Shown here piece by piece: positions 34,025 through 45,286 of a DNA stretch of 64,000 bases (positions within the stretch are counted from its first letter, which is position 1; each line of letters starts with the position of its first letter). The stretch covers positions 372,001-436,000 of the forward strand of contig JAMPIV010008531.1 of assembly GCA_024509875.1 (NCBI GenBank), written 5' to 3'. The notes beneath the pieces are model-generated. The model was not told where the DNA came from. It made no database searches and worked only from the letters and a program-made list of their open reading frames with translations. The translations under genes were made by a program, and so were the position numbers. The DNA is from Oreohelix idahoensis. Its lineage: Eukaryota > Mollusca > Gastropoda > Stylommatophora > Oreohelicidae.

Positions 34025-36055
34025 GTAGCCACAAGCCCTCTGCACCCACCTGAACAGCCATGACCCTTGCAGTGAACCCATCGTGTCTGAGATCCGCGGC
34101 CAGATCACTCTACTTGGCCGCTTTGAACAAATGTTGCTCTTCCAATCTGGATTCAGATTGCTCTGTCAGTTCAATCATTATAACCTTGTGCGATGAGGAA
34201 GAATGCAGCATTATATCCGGCCGTCTTCGAGATTTTCTGATACTCTCTGGATATGCCCCTCGTCCAGGTAAGTCTACCGCCATCTCCCAGTCATTTCCAC
34301 AGTCAATGAGAGATGGTACACTGCTACCTGATTTTCTCGGTTTTGGGTGTGCTGACTTTCCTGCTCTCAGAAAGTATGTGTTTACAGTGTTCGGCCTGAC
34401 ATTGCTATTCGCCTTCATCCTTGCCAGATCTATTGTCGCAGCCAGCTCTTTTAGCACTTTGTTGTGGCGCCATGTGTATCGCCCTTGCCCTAATGACACA
34501 TTGCAAGCTGAGAGTACGTGTTCAAATGTCTGCCTCTCATGGCACAGGGGGCACTGTTCATCTTCCGAATTTCCCCATCTCACAAGGATTGTGGCCGATG
34601 GCAGGAGGTCATACATTGATCTAATAACGAAGCTGAGCCTAAGAGGTGCCATACGCCATATATCATTTTATGTCAAGGACCTTTGCAGGGCTCCTTCCCA
34701 TGTAGTCCATTGGCCTTGTTGGGCCTGTTGCACTGCTTTTTGCAACCTCTTATCATTCTCAGCTCCTCATATCTCCTGAACTACCATGTCTCTGTGCTCC
34801 TTGCTTGATGCCTTGGACCACCAGCGGATTTCTCCATGACCAAATCCTCGTCTATTCGTTTGTGTTTATCCGATTACCTCCCTCAGTTTGAGCGACTCTT
34901 GGCAGCATAAACAGCTTCTTCCACTCTCCACTTCCTTCCTGTTTTCAGTGTGGGCTGAATGGACTTAACCACGTCATCTGCTGACTCGCGTAGCATCATT
35001 GCAAGCCTTGCCTTTCCAACTTTGTACTCTTCAACAACTGACTTGAAAGGAACAGAAGTTTTGACTTTTTGCAGTACAGTGCTACATCTGACAGACCAGG
35101 TGGTACCCCTAGCCATTTCCTCATGAACTTGTTGACCTTCTGCTCTGTAGCTTCCACTGTACTTGTGCTTATTTCATATATAAGCAGTGGCCACAGCAAC
35201 TTAGGTATCAACATGAACTGGAGGCACCACAGTTTGAATTTTCATAGGAGTCTGCTTTGGTCTATGATCTGTAACCCTCTGTCAGTCGTTTCTATTGTCT
35301 GTTGCACTGCCTTAGAGTCTTTTAATGAGGCATCGTACACCCTGCCAAGACTTTTAACAGGTTCCTCAATGACAGTAGGGATTTTTTGGTTGGAAACCAT
35401 GAAAATGACCTCTGCTATCTTCCCTTTCCTGATTGAAAGGCTTCTCGACTTCTTGAGTTTGAAGCTCATTCTGCACCTGCTTACTAGTTCATCCAGGCGT
35501 GCTAACATCCTTCGGGCCTGATGTTCATCTGATGTCAGAATTGTTGTGTCATACATGAATGCTTTGAGCGGTGGCATGTAACACATTCCACTGAGCTTTG
35601 GACCTATAGCCATTCCTTCAGCCGCAGTAAGGATTACCTGCATAGCCATCAAGAATAGTATCGGGGAGATGGTACATCCCATCGTAATTCCAACTTAAAG
35701 GCCAATAAACTTCGTTGTGTACTCTCTGGTTGAAAATCTGATAGAGAACCCTGCGAAATACAGCTTCAGCATTGCTGCAATCTCTTGTGGAACATGATAC
35801 ATTTCTAGGGCCTGCCACAACATCTGGTGTGGAACGGATCCATACGCATTTGCTAGATCCAACCAGATTACACAGAGGTTTGTTCTGTCAGACTTTGCCT
35901 TTTGAATTGCTTCCCAGATCATTGTGACATGCTCTAGACATCCTGGTGTACCTGGGATACCTCCTTTCTGAATAGTAGTGTCAATGTACCCATTTGCCAA
36001 GAGGTATGTAGTGAGCCTTTTCGCCGTCACTGAGAAGAATATCTTCCCTTCCACA
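34025..36055 (-). pseudogene. LINE with restriction-like endonuclease (R2/NeSL-type), decayed
   Basis: On the minus strand the order is RT, then a zinc knuckle and a restriction-like nuclease. RT motif A is WLDLANAYGSVPH (about 35835-35880). One in-frame stop at about 35690 precedes GCTISPILF. The catalytic box is altered (FMYDTTIL). A region near 35100-35210 reads VNKFMRKWLGVPPGLSD. After at least two shifts comes RWGNSEDEQCPLCHERQTFEHVLSAC, a CCHC finger, and then RRPDIMLHSSSSHKVIMIELT, the PD...E core of the restriction-like endonuclease, ending near 34110. A nuclease after RT is typical of the R2/NeSL/Hero group and separates this element from all other LINEs here. The 5' part is missing. 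Confidence 0.78.
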
Positions 36056-36287
36056 TTAAGTAGTGAGATTTACCTGAACTGACTGATGTCTGTGGAATTT
36101 TCTTCTTTCTGGATGTAGACTCCGTTCGCCTTTCTCCATTCTTTGCTTACAAGCTAGCTGGTAGTCCGTGTCTGGTTTCTTGATCTCCCAGGGCGGAACC
36201 AGCGGCTTGTATTCACAACTGTTATTAATTGATGCAATTAAAGTACCCAGATGAACAATTTCCTTCACACACTTCCATCCTATAGAG

Positions 36288-36770
36288 CAGTGTTTCTCAA
36301 CCTTTTTTTGTTCACGGCACACTTTTCAATTTAAAAAAAAATTGTGGCACACCTATTTGACCCCGCACCTGAATAAAAAATTACAGTGAAATATAGTAAA
36401 TTAAATACAATAATTTGTAGGTACTTTAGAATAAAGAAAACTCTGAGTTCGTTTTTCTTTTAATTTTATAAAAAAAATTAGAACATATAGTTTACAAGAA
36501 AAAAAAAAGGAAAAAAGAATACGAATTTATTTAGGTCCAAGTGGAACTTCTATGCTTCTTCTATGGCCTGTGAATGTTGTTTATCTATGTTTGTTCAAAG
36601 CAGTTAATAGCTCCAATTATTATTGAATGAATTCAAGCTGAAAGATCAGTTTTATATTACATGATCATTAAAAATATACTTCATGTAGTAAATTTACAAA
36701 AAAATTTCGGCACACTTTGATAGACGCGGCGGCACACTAGTTGGCCCGGCAAACCGCTTGAGAAACACTG
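36288..36770. mobile_element. hAT-type MITE (483 bp) with 8-bp target-site duplication
   Basis: The ends are CAGTGTTTCTCAACC and, in reverse complement, CAGTGTTTCTCAAGC. Flanks CTATAGAG (36280-36287) and CTGTAGAG (36771-36778) match at 7 of 8. There is no coding content; the interior is AT-rich. Confidence 0.83.
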
Positions 36771-36980
36771 CTGTAGAGTATCTATTGGTATTAATTTGAT
36801 TAACCGGAGTTGTTAGTTGACATTTGGTAAAAGCTGTATATGCTGCGTGAGACTTATCAAACATAACTTTGTTCGTGTTATTTAGTCTTAACTTTTTTCT
36901 CCGTATTTCCAAGGGCAGAATTCCTATAGCTACCTCTAAAGCTCCCATTAATGTTGATCTGATTGCACCTGCTATTGTAC

Positions 36981-37703
36981 TTCTTCTTTAATCCTTAGCC
37001 GCCGACCGTCAAAGCAGTCAGTGGTCATTACGCCTGGTGGCGTCTTGTAGGGCAACAACAAATTGATTCCACTTTGCTCGGTCGGCGGCCATCCTTCGTA
37101 CAGTGCCCCAACTCTGGTTCATTCTTTGCATCTCAGCCTCCACAGTCCTCCGCCAAGTTGTTTTTGGTCGGCCTCTCTTTCGTTTTCCTTCAGGGGTCCA
37201 TAGCATAGCTGTTCTTGTGATGGCATCGGGGTCTCTTCTGAGGATATGGCCAACCCAGCTCCAGCGTCTGCCAGCTATGATGGTGTGCATGTCCTCTTGC
37301 TTGCTCCGAGTAAGCAGATCTTGGTTGGTGATGGTATTCGACCAAAAGATTCGGAGAATTTTTCTTGGGCATGTTGTGTGAAAAGAGGACAATTTCAACA
37401 TTTCCTTCTCTGTGACTCTCCAGCTCTCCGCGCCATAGAGAAGCACAGAAAGCACACAGCTCTGATAATATCCTAATTTTGTGCTTGTGCTGTACTGAGA
37501 GGACTTCCAGATGTTGTTTAGACCAAAAAAGGCTGTTCTTGCTTTGTTCATTCTGTTGTTGATATCTTTGCTTGCTCCGCTACCTGGTGTTACTATGCGT
37601 CCTAGGTATGTGAAGGCATCTGTCTGTTCCAGTTGCTGATTCCTTACTGATATGGGCTCAGGGTTGCTCACATTGAGCGTCATGACCTCTGTCTTCTTTA
37701 GGT
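36981..37703 (-). mobile_element. LINE fam-2 3' insertion with 11-bp target-site duplication
   Basis: The direct repeat TGCTATTGTAC lies at 36970-36980 and 37704-37714. The insert encodes the fam-2 C-terminal part on the minus strand (NLKKTEVMTLNVSNPEP, FTYLGRIV, YGAESWRVTEKEM, RRWSWVGHILRRDPDAI, KRGRPKTTWRRTVEAEM) in one open frame of about 230 residues, with an AGA-type tail at the left end. It is 5'-truncated and otherwise clean, so it is young. Confidence 0.88.
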
Positions 37704-37827
37704 TGCTATTGTACATAAAGCTCGATTTTGAATTCTGTCAGTTTAAATCTTGTTACTGTGTGCAGCAGAGTCATATATTATACTTCCATAATCTATTCGT
37801 AAGATATAATTTTCTAAGCGTATAACG

Positions 37828-39257
37828 TAGGGTCCAGATGTCCGGATTTGGCCGGATTTGCCAGGCTTGTTTCGACAAAACTGAACGTCCGGCCGGATTT
37901 TTTTAAAAATGTTGAAATATCCGGCTTTTATGTGATTGGCTAAATTACTAACGTGAAAGATCCCATTTTGAAAAGTTTTTACTGGAATCCGATTTCTGAG
38001 TACATAAATTCTGTCAGAATTAAGAATTTTTATCTCCGCAAAATCGACGGATCGCGCAAATTGCCGACAACGCTACCGTAAGTTGTCATGTTGTTCAACA
38101 GTTTATAATAGATTACTATCATATTTTAACCCAGGTTAAACGCTGTTTAGGTTTATTGGCATTTGTTAAGGGAAAATATCACAGACAAAACGGCATGAAT
38201 AAGAACTTGGGGCGGGAATTAGTCAATTATAACTTCGTTGTCTACTGCAAATTACAAATAATATTAACCTTAGTTCGTACTGCTTTTATATTTATTGCAA
38301 TTTGTTTATTATGAAAAAATACACGAGTAGTTACTAGTAAAGTAATGGGTTTGTTAAAATTAAAACCTCGTCTGTTGCATTTTACAAATAATTTTAACTT
38401 TAACATCGAATGTACCATTGATTAATGGCATTATATTATATTTATGTTACAGATACCCGCCCAAAATGCCAAAACAGAAGTGGGTGTTCACGGATGAATT
38501 GAAAAAAAACTTTCGTGCTTTTCCAGTGGTCGACAAGAGTATGAAGCAGAATGTCATGTATGCAGAAGCGGCACATTAGTATCAGTAGCAAATAAAGGTG
38601 CAGCTGATTTAAAAATAAAAAAAAAACACATAGAAACAGAAAAACACAAGAAAGCTCTTGCGTCTGAATGTTTGCAATCAAAACTGACATACTTTACTAA
38701 AGAAATAAGCGAGGAAAGATTTGAAGTTGCCGCGGCCGAGGGTGCTTTTGCTTTTCATAGGTACCGGTACTGTAAAACATCACAACTCTTTCAGATCAAT
38801 GGATTGTACGTCAGTGTTACTCAAGAATGGTTTCCACGATTCAGAAATTGCCAGCAAATTCTCATGTGCCAAAACCAAAACAGCTGCTATTATCATTTCT
38901 GTGATTACACAGCATTCTACTGAAGCAGATTTGGAAGCACTGAAGGAAAGATTCCATTAAAGGCACTCTACTTGTGCAGTACAATTTCAAGGAGCTTTCA
39001 TGCTCTGATTTCTATGCATATTTAAAACTTATCATCAGAAAAATATAAGTAGGCACAAAATCAATGTGATTTTTTTATTAGCTTATTGTTTGAATGTAAA
39101 AAAAAAATATGTTTCAGGGTCTTGTAGTTATTGAACAAAGGTGTCCTACTTTTCGTCCTACTTTTAAAAAATATTGCCCTCCCTTATCCTCCTTTTTTTA
39201 TGACAAAAAAAAAAGGCAGTTGTCCTCTTGTTTGTGTTGAATAATATGGCTACTCTA
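37828..39257 (+). mobile_element. hAT DNA transposon, internally deleted (1430 bp)
   Basis: A perfect 8-bp direct repeat GTATAACG flanks it (37820-37827 and 39258-39265). Ends begin TAGGGTCCAGATGTCC and, on the other strand, TAGAGTAGCCATATTA, an imperfect inverted pair. The interior holds a remnant of a BED-finger transposase. Length is well below that of autonomous hAT elements, so most of the transposase has been lost. Confidence 0.83.
38466..38960 (+). pseudogene. hAT transposase N-terminal remnant with BED-type finger
   Basis: The start ATGCCAAAACAG (38466) opens MPKQKWVFTDELKKNF, and a frame change follows near 38520. The second frame has a BED-like finger, ECHVCRSG then HIETEKHKK, followed by EVAAAEGAFAFH near 38740. 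A further shift continues with TVKHHNSFRSMDCTS and HDSEIASKFSCAKTKTAA to 38960. These are hallmark N-terminal motifs of a hAT transposase subgroup. The DDE catalytic core and the dimerisation domain are missing. It is flanked by the inverted ends of the same element. Confidence 0.75.
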
Positions 39258-39265
39258 GTATAACG

Positions 39266-40107
39266 GGCATATGACAGAGAATAGAAACAGCGTTATAGCG
39301 AAAAAGCACCATTTTTTTTTTAATTAATGAAAAAAAAGATATCCCGTTCAACCTCTGATGGGTTATAATAAGGATATATATTGTTTTCAATTCCAAATAA
39401 TATGAACAACCGCCGATATGAGAAAGTGGCATCACATTTAAAAAGCACCAATCGAACTGCTTAAGACTGGGGGAATTGCTGTATTTTTTTTTTTTTTTTT
39501 GTTTGACAATTTTTAAATCCATCCGTGTCACGGAACATGCGTAGTAAACACGAAGTGTAGTTTCAACAAAACACCGCAGACTATAGTTTCCGATTCTGTT
39601 TCATTAAACTTAAGAGCCATTTTCGCTCCTATAATTTGTGATAGGTTGTTACCACGTCGAAGTGTCATTTAAAAAGACGCCATAAAAGAAAACAGAGTCC
39701 ATAATATTCAGTTTTTATCGTCTGCCGAGTTTAAAAGCACGCCTAATTTGAATTGTCCTATTATCGATAAACTAAAAGTTACCCAATATCCAGAGGTGGA
39801 CGAGACTCATATTACAGACCGATTTGTTATTTTTGTAACCGAAAACAATTCACGCAGATCCCCAGTAAGACTTACAGGATTTCTACATGTATTGTTCATA
39901 CATGTATGTGTAACTTGTGTCAGTTGAAATTTCGTGTATGGAAGTTACTGCGTGAGGATGGACGCTTAGTCACAGTAGCCTAGTCATTATCACTCGTTAG
40001 CCATAGCCTATTGAATGAATTGCTAGTTATATTCATGACTAAATTAACATAAAACTGCGTCGTGGTAATTAATGGTTAATTTCTTATATTTATAAATATT
40101 GTTTTGG
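39266..40107. other. Unassigned AT-rich stretch
   Basis: No gene is seen. A poly(T) run lies at 39487-39500, and an inverted copy of the TATAACCC...GTTGAACGGGATA motif at 39338-39382. Confidence 0.4.
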
Positions 40108-40296
40108 TTGAAATGAAAAACAGTGGGACGTGTATTCGATACGGCATTAAAAAAGAATTCAGAGAGGGTGTAATAATGGCTAAGGGTTAGGTTTAGGAAT
40201 CCAAAACTCTAGGCCTAACTGTAATCCTAACCCTAACAACGGGGGCGATTTATTTGATTGGCATCGAAGAACATGCTCCACTGTTGTTCATTTCAA
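40108..40296. mobile_element. Fold-back element, copy 1 (189 bp)
   Basis: Outer arms are TTGAAATGAAAAACAGTGGG and, at the right, TCCACTGTTGTTCATTTCAA. Symmetry extends inward through CGATRCGGCAT/GGCATCG to a centre with GGGTTAGGTTTAGGA facing TCCTAACCCT. Two related copies follow within 800 bp. Confidence 0.75.
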
Positions 40297-40370
40297 CCCT
40301 TGTTTCAGTTGGTATATAAATATATATACCTTTAATGGCGTTCCACAAAATACAATCATACTGGTACCAG

Positions 40371-40489
40371 TTAAAATGAAGACTAGTGGGATGTGTTCTT
40401 CGATGCCATCAAAATAAGTCGCTCATGTCTTTAGGGCTAGGGTTAGAGCCAGGTTTAGGAGTCCTAAATCTAACCCTTATCCTTTATTA
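40371..40489. mobile_element. Fold-back element, copy 2, right half missing
   Basis: The left arm reads TTAAAATGAAGACTAGTGGG, then GTTCTTCGATGCCATCAAA and the palindromic centre (GGTTTAGGAGTCCTAAATC). The right arm is absent. Confidence 0.65.
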
Positions 40490-40719
40490 GGCCTACTACA
40501 TCTCTGAATTTTTTAAAGTCAATGTCAAACACATGTCAAACTGTTCATTACAACTAATGACACTAGTTATCTTCAAGACATTAACAAATAAATGAAATTA
40601 GCTCTTAGTATACCACGTTTTTACGCGCTTATTTTAGGTAGTAAATTTTGAGACGTGACTTCCATTAGGCCTAGCCTACTTATTTTGCCATATTTAATTT
40701 AGTTATAATGATAAGATGA

Positions 40720-40899
40720 TTGAAATAAAAACAGTGGGCCTTCTGTTCAATACGGCCTTTAAAAAAAAGAATTCAGAGACGCAGTAAAAGGGGTGCAGGT
40801 TAGGATTAGGTTTAGATATCCTAACCTTAATCCAATCCCTAACGACGTTGGCTATGTACTAGGATGACATAGAAGATGGCCCACTGTTATTCATTTCAG
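40720..40899. mobile_element. Fold-back element, copy 3 (180 bp)
   Basis: The arms are TTGAAATAAAAACAGTGGGCC and GGCCCACTGTTATTCATTTCAG. The centre TAGGTTTAGATATCCTAACCTTA is near-palindromic as in copies 1 and 2. Confidence 0.75.
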
Positions 40900-42841
40900 A
40901 CAAAAAGAAAGTTTTATAGAATTTGCAGAAATGAAAGTTCTGTTACATAAGCAAAGTTAAACAGTTCAGTGGTTTAAAAAAAATTATATAGGATATACTA
41001 TAATGAATACAGAAAAATAAAAAAGTTTTTTTGGACTTTCCATAATATTTAAAGCATGAAACGATACAGAAACTCTTAATACCAGTTTCATTTTAGATTA
41101 CATTCATATTTAACCAATATAGGAAAGTTCAAATTGCTTCTGATCATAAATGTTTTTATGACAATTTGAAATTTGTTGACTCTAGGAAATGCATTCTGAG
41201 TTGAACCCTGACCAGCTTCATTCCATCCAACTTCTTCTTCAATAGGAAGATGCACTATCTTACAAGTAATTATTGTTCCAGGTCTAATTTGTGATCTGAA
41301 TCTATCTTCTGTTTATTTTATAGGGCCTTTACTTTTTCATTTTATCGTCATCTTCCCTTTCTTCAACCAGGTCTGGTTAGGAGAGACGCCCCCTCATTCT
41401 CTGTTGATTCATTTACAGTTTGCTTATGAAGATTTGAACATGAAGCCATTTCAGCCAGAAAAAGTTTGTTTGCAATAAGTAGCTGTTGCTTGTTGTATGA
41501 AAAACCACCACCACATAACAGATTTTAAAATTCTAGCACACGTAAACAAGAATTAGCGGAAAAGACATTAAAAGTATTAAAGTGTAAGAAATTTTGCTTG
41601 AACTTCAGTTATAGAGACTTCACCATTATGAGCCACTTCAAATGGCTTGCCGTATTTTTGGGCTTGTCGTATACTAAGAGTTAGTTTTAATATAAATAAA
41701 ATGACTAACTTCAGGTAACCAACATATGTTCTTTGAAGACAAGATTGCCTGATAATTTGAAAGTTACTGTAATTTAACCCCTTCACCATTATGAATAAGT
41801 CCAGTTCATCAGGGCCTAGATTGTCACTCCCAGACTGTTTCAGATGATTCAGACTCATCCATAATTTCTATGGATCTGTCCTAAAATTTCTTTTTCTATG
41901 TATTCCTCACTTACTACTAAGTAATATCATTACCTTTCATCTTCAGGAGACCTGACCTAAAACATAATATAATTTTAGGGGGGAAAATGTAAGTAATGGT
42001 AAAGGGGCTAACAAAGTGTCTCTACACTCGGCATATTGCCCATATTGAAGCGGTAAAGCACAGCGCTCTGTGCATTAATACTGCCCATATTCCCAGATAG
42101 AAACAAAGACAGAATAGAACAACGGCACTCTCAGGCATGTTATACAAGGTGACTAAATATGAGGTTGTGCCTGGGACTGGGCAGTCTCATCATGTAAAAC
42201 TAATTGCCACAAAACCACTGCTGTAAGAACATTTAAATGCTGGGTGCAGGCTTTATGTGGTGAGACCAGCTGCTGTGGTGACTCCATGCTCCATTGGTAG
42301 TGCAAAGGAAAATGATGATGATATTCTCAGAGGCTTTTGTGGCTAGGAACAGTTTGGCTGTCAAAGGCACATCACTAAAGTTAATATATCATAGAAATTC
42401 CTTGAGTGAAGGAGACCCATCAACACTTTTAACTGCTGATTGTTGTAAAACCATGCCCAACCCCCTCTGTTTCATTCATAGTCAGTGTCAAATCTGGTGA
42501 AACCATTTTCCTTGAGTGTTCACTTCTGATGGATAATTTGTTTACATTAAAGTGGAGACACTTTTTAATGCCTTTAAAAAAGTGTAAAAATAAATGTTCA
42601 TTCCTTAAAGGAACAATCAAGTTAGACTTGAGCATATCATATAACTTGAGGACAACAGACATGAAAGACATATACTAACAAACTTGGGGCACAGTATCAT
42701 GGGGTGCCCAAGAAAAAAGATGGGTTATCATAATAAAAACAGAACCCAGAGAACTGGGAATTGTTAACTGGATGGACTGTCAAGAATAAAGATCAATTAA
42801 AGATATATACTGAACAAATTGAGGGCACCAAAGATTTTTAC
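40900..42841. other. Unassigned stretch without recognisable genes
   Basis: Only short frames are present. A 93-residue minus frame at 41577-41858 has no recognisable motif. A segment near 42140-42240 (AAATATGAGGTTGTGC) is weakly similar to 47655-47720 and may be an old SINE-like repeat. Confidence 0.4.
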
Positions 42842-43043
42842 CGGGGGTCGGCAACCAGTTGATCCCAATCTACAGAGAGATCCCAGTGGATGGTTTGGTA
42901 GATCTTTATGCAACTGGGGGCGAACGACTTTTTAAAGTAGGGAAATTTCAGACTAGACCTCTCCCACTGGCATTTAAAATCCATTTGTTGAGAGGAAAGA
43001 CTAGGTGTCTTGGACATGGAGGAGAGTGGAGGTTTTGGTTTGC
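42842..43043 (-). mobile_element. hAT MITE fragment, inverted relative to the next copy
   Basis: From GGGGGTCGGCAACCAGTTGATCC it is collinear, in reverse complement, with 43680-43819 (shared GATCCCAGTGGAT-type and TTGGTAGATCTTTA blocks). It is cut on the right by a fam-1 LINE insertion. Confidence 0.7.
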
Positions 43044-43060
43044 AAGGAAGTAGGACAGAA

Positions 43061-43421
43061 CCTCAGAAATGAGGTATCTGAGGAAGGTGGTTGAAGTAAC
43101 AAGAAGAGACATGGTCCACAATCAGACGATATGTCAAGGCCTAAAATCCCACTCCCTGCAGACCCAAGTAGAACAGTCCCAACTAAGATGGTTTGGCCAT
43201 ATCTGCAGAAGGGGAGAAGATCGGCTACCACGACAAGCATGGGAAACTAAGAGCCAGGGATCCAGGACGACCCAGAGTTTGCTGGGAGAACAACATTAGG
43301 CACTCTCTGAAGGACCGAGGACTAGAATGAAACCAGGTCAGGAGAAAGACAGCCAATAGGATAGTCTGGCGCTCTCTCTTCCAAACCTCTACACCTCACA
43401 CTAGAAGGGGAATGACTAAGT
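43061..43421 (+). mobile_element. LINE fam-1 3' insertion with 17-bp target-site duplication
   Basis: AAGGAAGTAGGACAGAA (43044-43060) is repeated with one mismatch at 43422-43438. The insert starts within the polymerase C-terminus (MRYLRKVVEVTRRDM, LRWFGHICRRGEDRLPRQ) and ends GACTAAGT. It is 5'-truncated to 361 bp. Confidence 0.87.
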
Positions 43422-43461
43422 AAGGAAGTGGGACAGAAAATTTGGGATGAATTATGCAAAG

Positions 43462-43819
43462 CAGGGGTAGGCAACCCAGGAGTTTTGGTATCTACTTTTG
43501 TAACCTGAGCTCTCTAAATAAATGTGTGTGTAATTTTAAAGGGGATGGGGCGGCGATTGAACCTTGCAAAGAAAAGATTGCGTTCCTATCTCATGTAGTT
43601 CACGAATATATATTTTAGTAACCAGCTCGAGAGTTTTCATTGGGAATGCAGAAAAAGTACCTTTGATCCCGGGGGCACTGCAATGTTAAAAGCTGGCAGA
43701 AGAGGTCAAGTCAGAAATGTGCCTACTTTCTTTTTTGTTCCCCCGCAGTCGCCTAAAGATCTACCAAATAATCCACTGGGACTACCTGTAGGTCAGGATC
43801 AACTGGTTGCTGACACCTG
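43462..43819. mobile_element. hAT-type MITE (358 bp) with 8-bp target-site duplication
   Basis: The ends are CAGGGGTAGGCAACCC and, reverse-complemented, CAGGTGTCAGCAACCA, the classical CAGGGGTCGGCAACC type. Flanks ATGCAAAG (43454-43461) and ATGCATAG (43820-43827) match at 7 of 8. No coding content. Confidence 0.82.
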
Positions 43820-45272
43820 ATGCATAGTTGTGACTATGCTTTTAAGCTAGTATCAAATTCATATGGTAATCCTGGTTGCAGTTTTCTATTATTGCCTGTT
43901 TATGGCTTCTGATTTGCTGTTCTCTTTCTTATTCGAATTATTGGAAGTAGAAGGAATGGAGGAAATAGATATATAGGGGAGTTTGGCTAGTGCTAGTGAG
44001 GAACTGAGATGGGTCAGTGAAGTGGAATGGAGTTGAATAATAAGTACAGCTGAAGTATTGGATATCAAAAGTTGTTTGATATAATATTTTTGATATGAGT
44101 ATGAGTATGCAAAGTATATTAGGCAGGCAGACGAATGCACAGTAACGAACGAGCAATATTGCAAGTACAAGACTTCCCTGGAGTAAAAGATGTATGACGA
44201 CAATAGAAACTGATAACAAACATATACATAAGAAAACAATAAAGTAACAAATTATTGGACAGCAGTGCTGAAAGATCATGTCTTAAAAGCACTTTTGACT
44301 TGCCTGTAATTTTGATTTGAATTTCTCTGTGCTCTGCTCAGCAATGATTCAATGCTGTCAGTGTGCAATACATTTGAACCCAGTTTTTCATTATTTCATA
44401 GCTCATTTCTCCTTTTAATTGCAGATTTGTCTTCTTCTTCCTCCTTGTTTGCCCTGAAAAGGACGTTGGTTGCGTTGTGTCTGTTTACAGCAACGCTGCG
44501 ATATCTGCACTTTTCGGCCGACACATCCCACTTCAGCACGGCATTTTTCGGGACCTGGTTTGCCTTTCCTCTTCAATCCCTACTCTCTCAGCCAGACTGC
44601 AGTGATGCAGCCTGTTTCCAGGACCACCACTTGGAGGTGGAGTAGGGTCTTGGTCAGCACTGGTTCGCTGACGCAAGCAGTCAGTGCTGACTGCATTCTC
44701 TATTGCTGCATCTTTGGGTCCCGCAGATTTGTCTAATTTATTTGATTTTTTCAAAATCAATTTCTGTCATTTTCATATATCTTGTACCTACAAGAAAAAT
44801 CAAAATATTTGTGCTCTCTTATGCCAATTTAATAATTTTACACATGTCGTATCATATAGTTTATAGTGGTTCAGCAGTTATGAGTCCTTGTCAAGTGCAT
44901 GAGCCATAAGACAGTAATAGGATATTCCCCTTCCAATCTAGACATCTCGGTCTGTCATTTTGTCTTTATCTCCCATTGAGTTCTGCCTCAGGTTTGTCAC
45001 CTTATGCTTCTGGAGTCTACCTTTTCCTCTGTGTTTTAATTGTGTCATTTCATTACTTTTTGTGGTCAGTAGTTTAACTGTTACACTAATTAAAGGGATG
45101 AAGAGTAATAGTAATAGTAAACTGTTAAAGGTTGTTGTTGTTTTGCTTTTTTTCTTCCTTTTATCCACTTTATTGTTATAAATTGTTTATGCATCCAAAT
45201 TTACTTTTTAACATTTTTTTATCTGTGGTGGAAGTATAATATTAATAATGACTAAGACAAGAGTTTGTAGTT
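43820..45272. other. Unassigned; GC-richer block at 44440-44730
   Basis: Most is AT-rich and featureless. The block 44440-44730 differs in composition and has overlapping open frames on both strands (longest 97 residues), but no motif I can name. It looks like a piece of a once-coding repeat rather than a host exon. Confidence 0.4.
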
Positions 45273-45286
45273 CAGTTTTTTTCTCT

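Larger units (their letters stand above)
36056..37819 (-). pseudogene. LINE fam-4 fragment carrying two later insertions
   Basis: Minus-strand fam-4 sequence is present in three collinear pieces: 36056-36279, 36779-36969 and 37715-37819. It encodes IGWKCVKEI, YKPLVPPWEIKKPDTDY and LPLEIRRKKLRLNN, and ends with sequence matching YDSAAHSQ of the 21250 copy. A hAT MITE (36288-36770) and a fam-2 LINE (36981-37703) interrupt it, each with target-site duplications. The hAT element at 37828 follows. Confidence 0.78.

Noticed and set aside
41577..41858. Minus-strand frame of 93 residues, considered as a transposase remnant
   Set aside because: No catalytic or DNA-binding motif could be matched and the flanks show no inverted ends.
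42842..43819. Single long hAT element joining the two similar ends at 42842 and 43819
   Set aside because: The right part has its own start (43462) and an 8-bp duplication at 43454/43820, and the left part is an inverted fragment of the same family, so they are two insertions.
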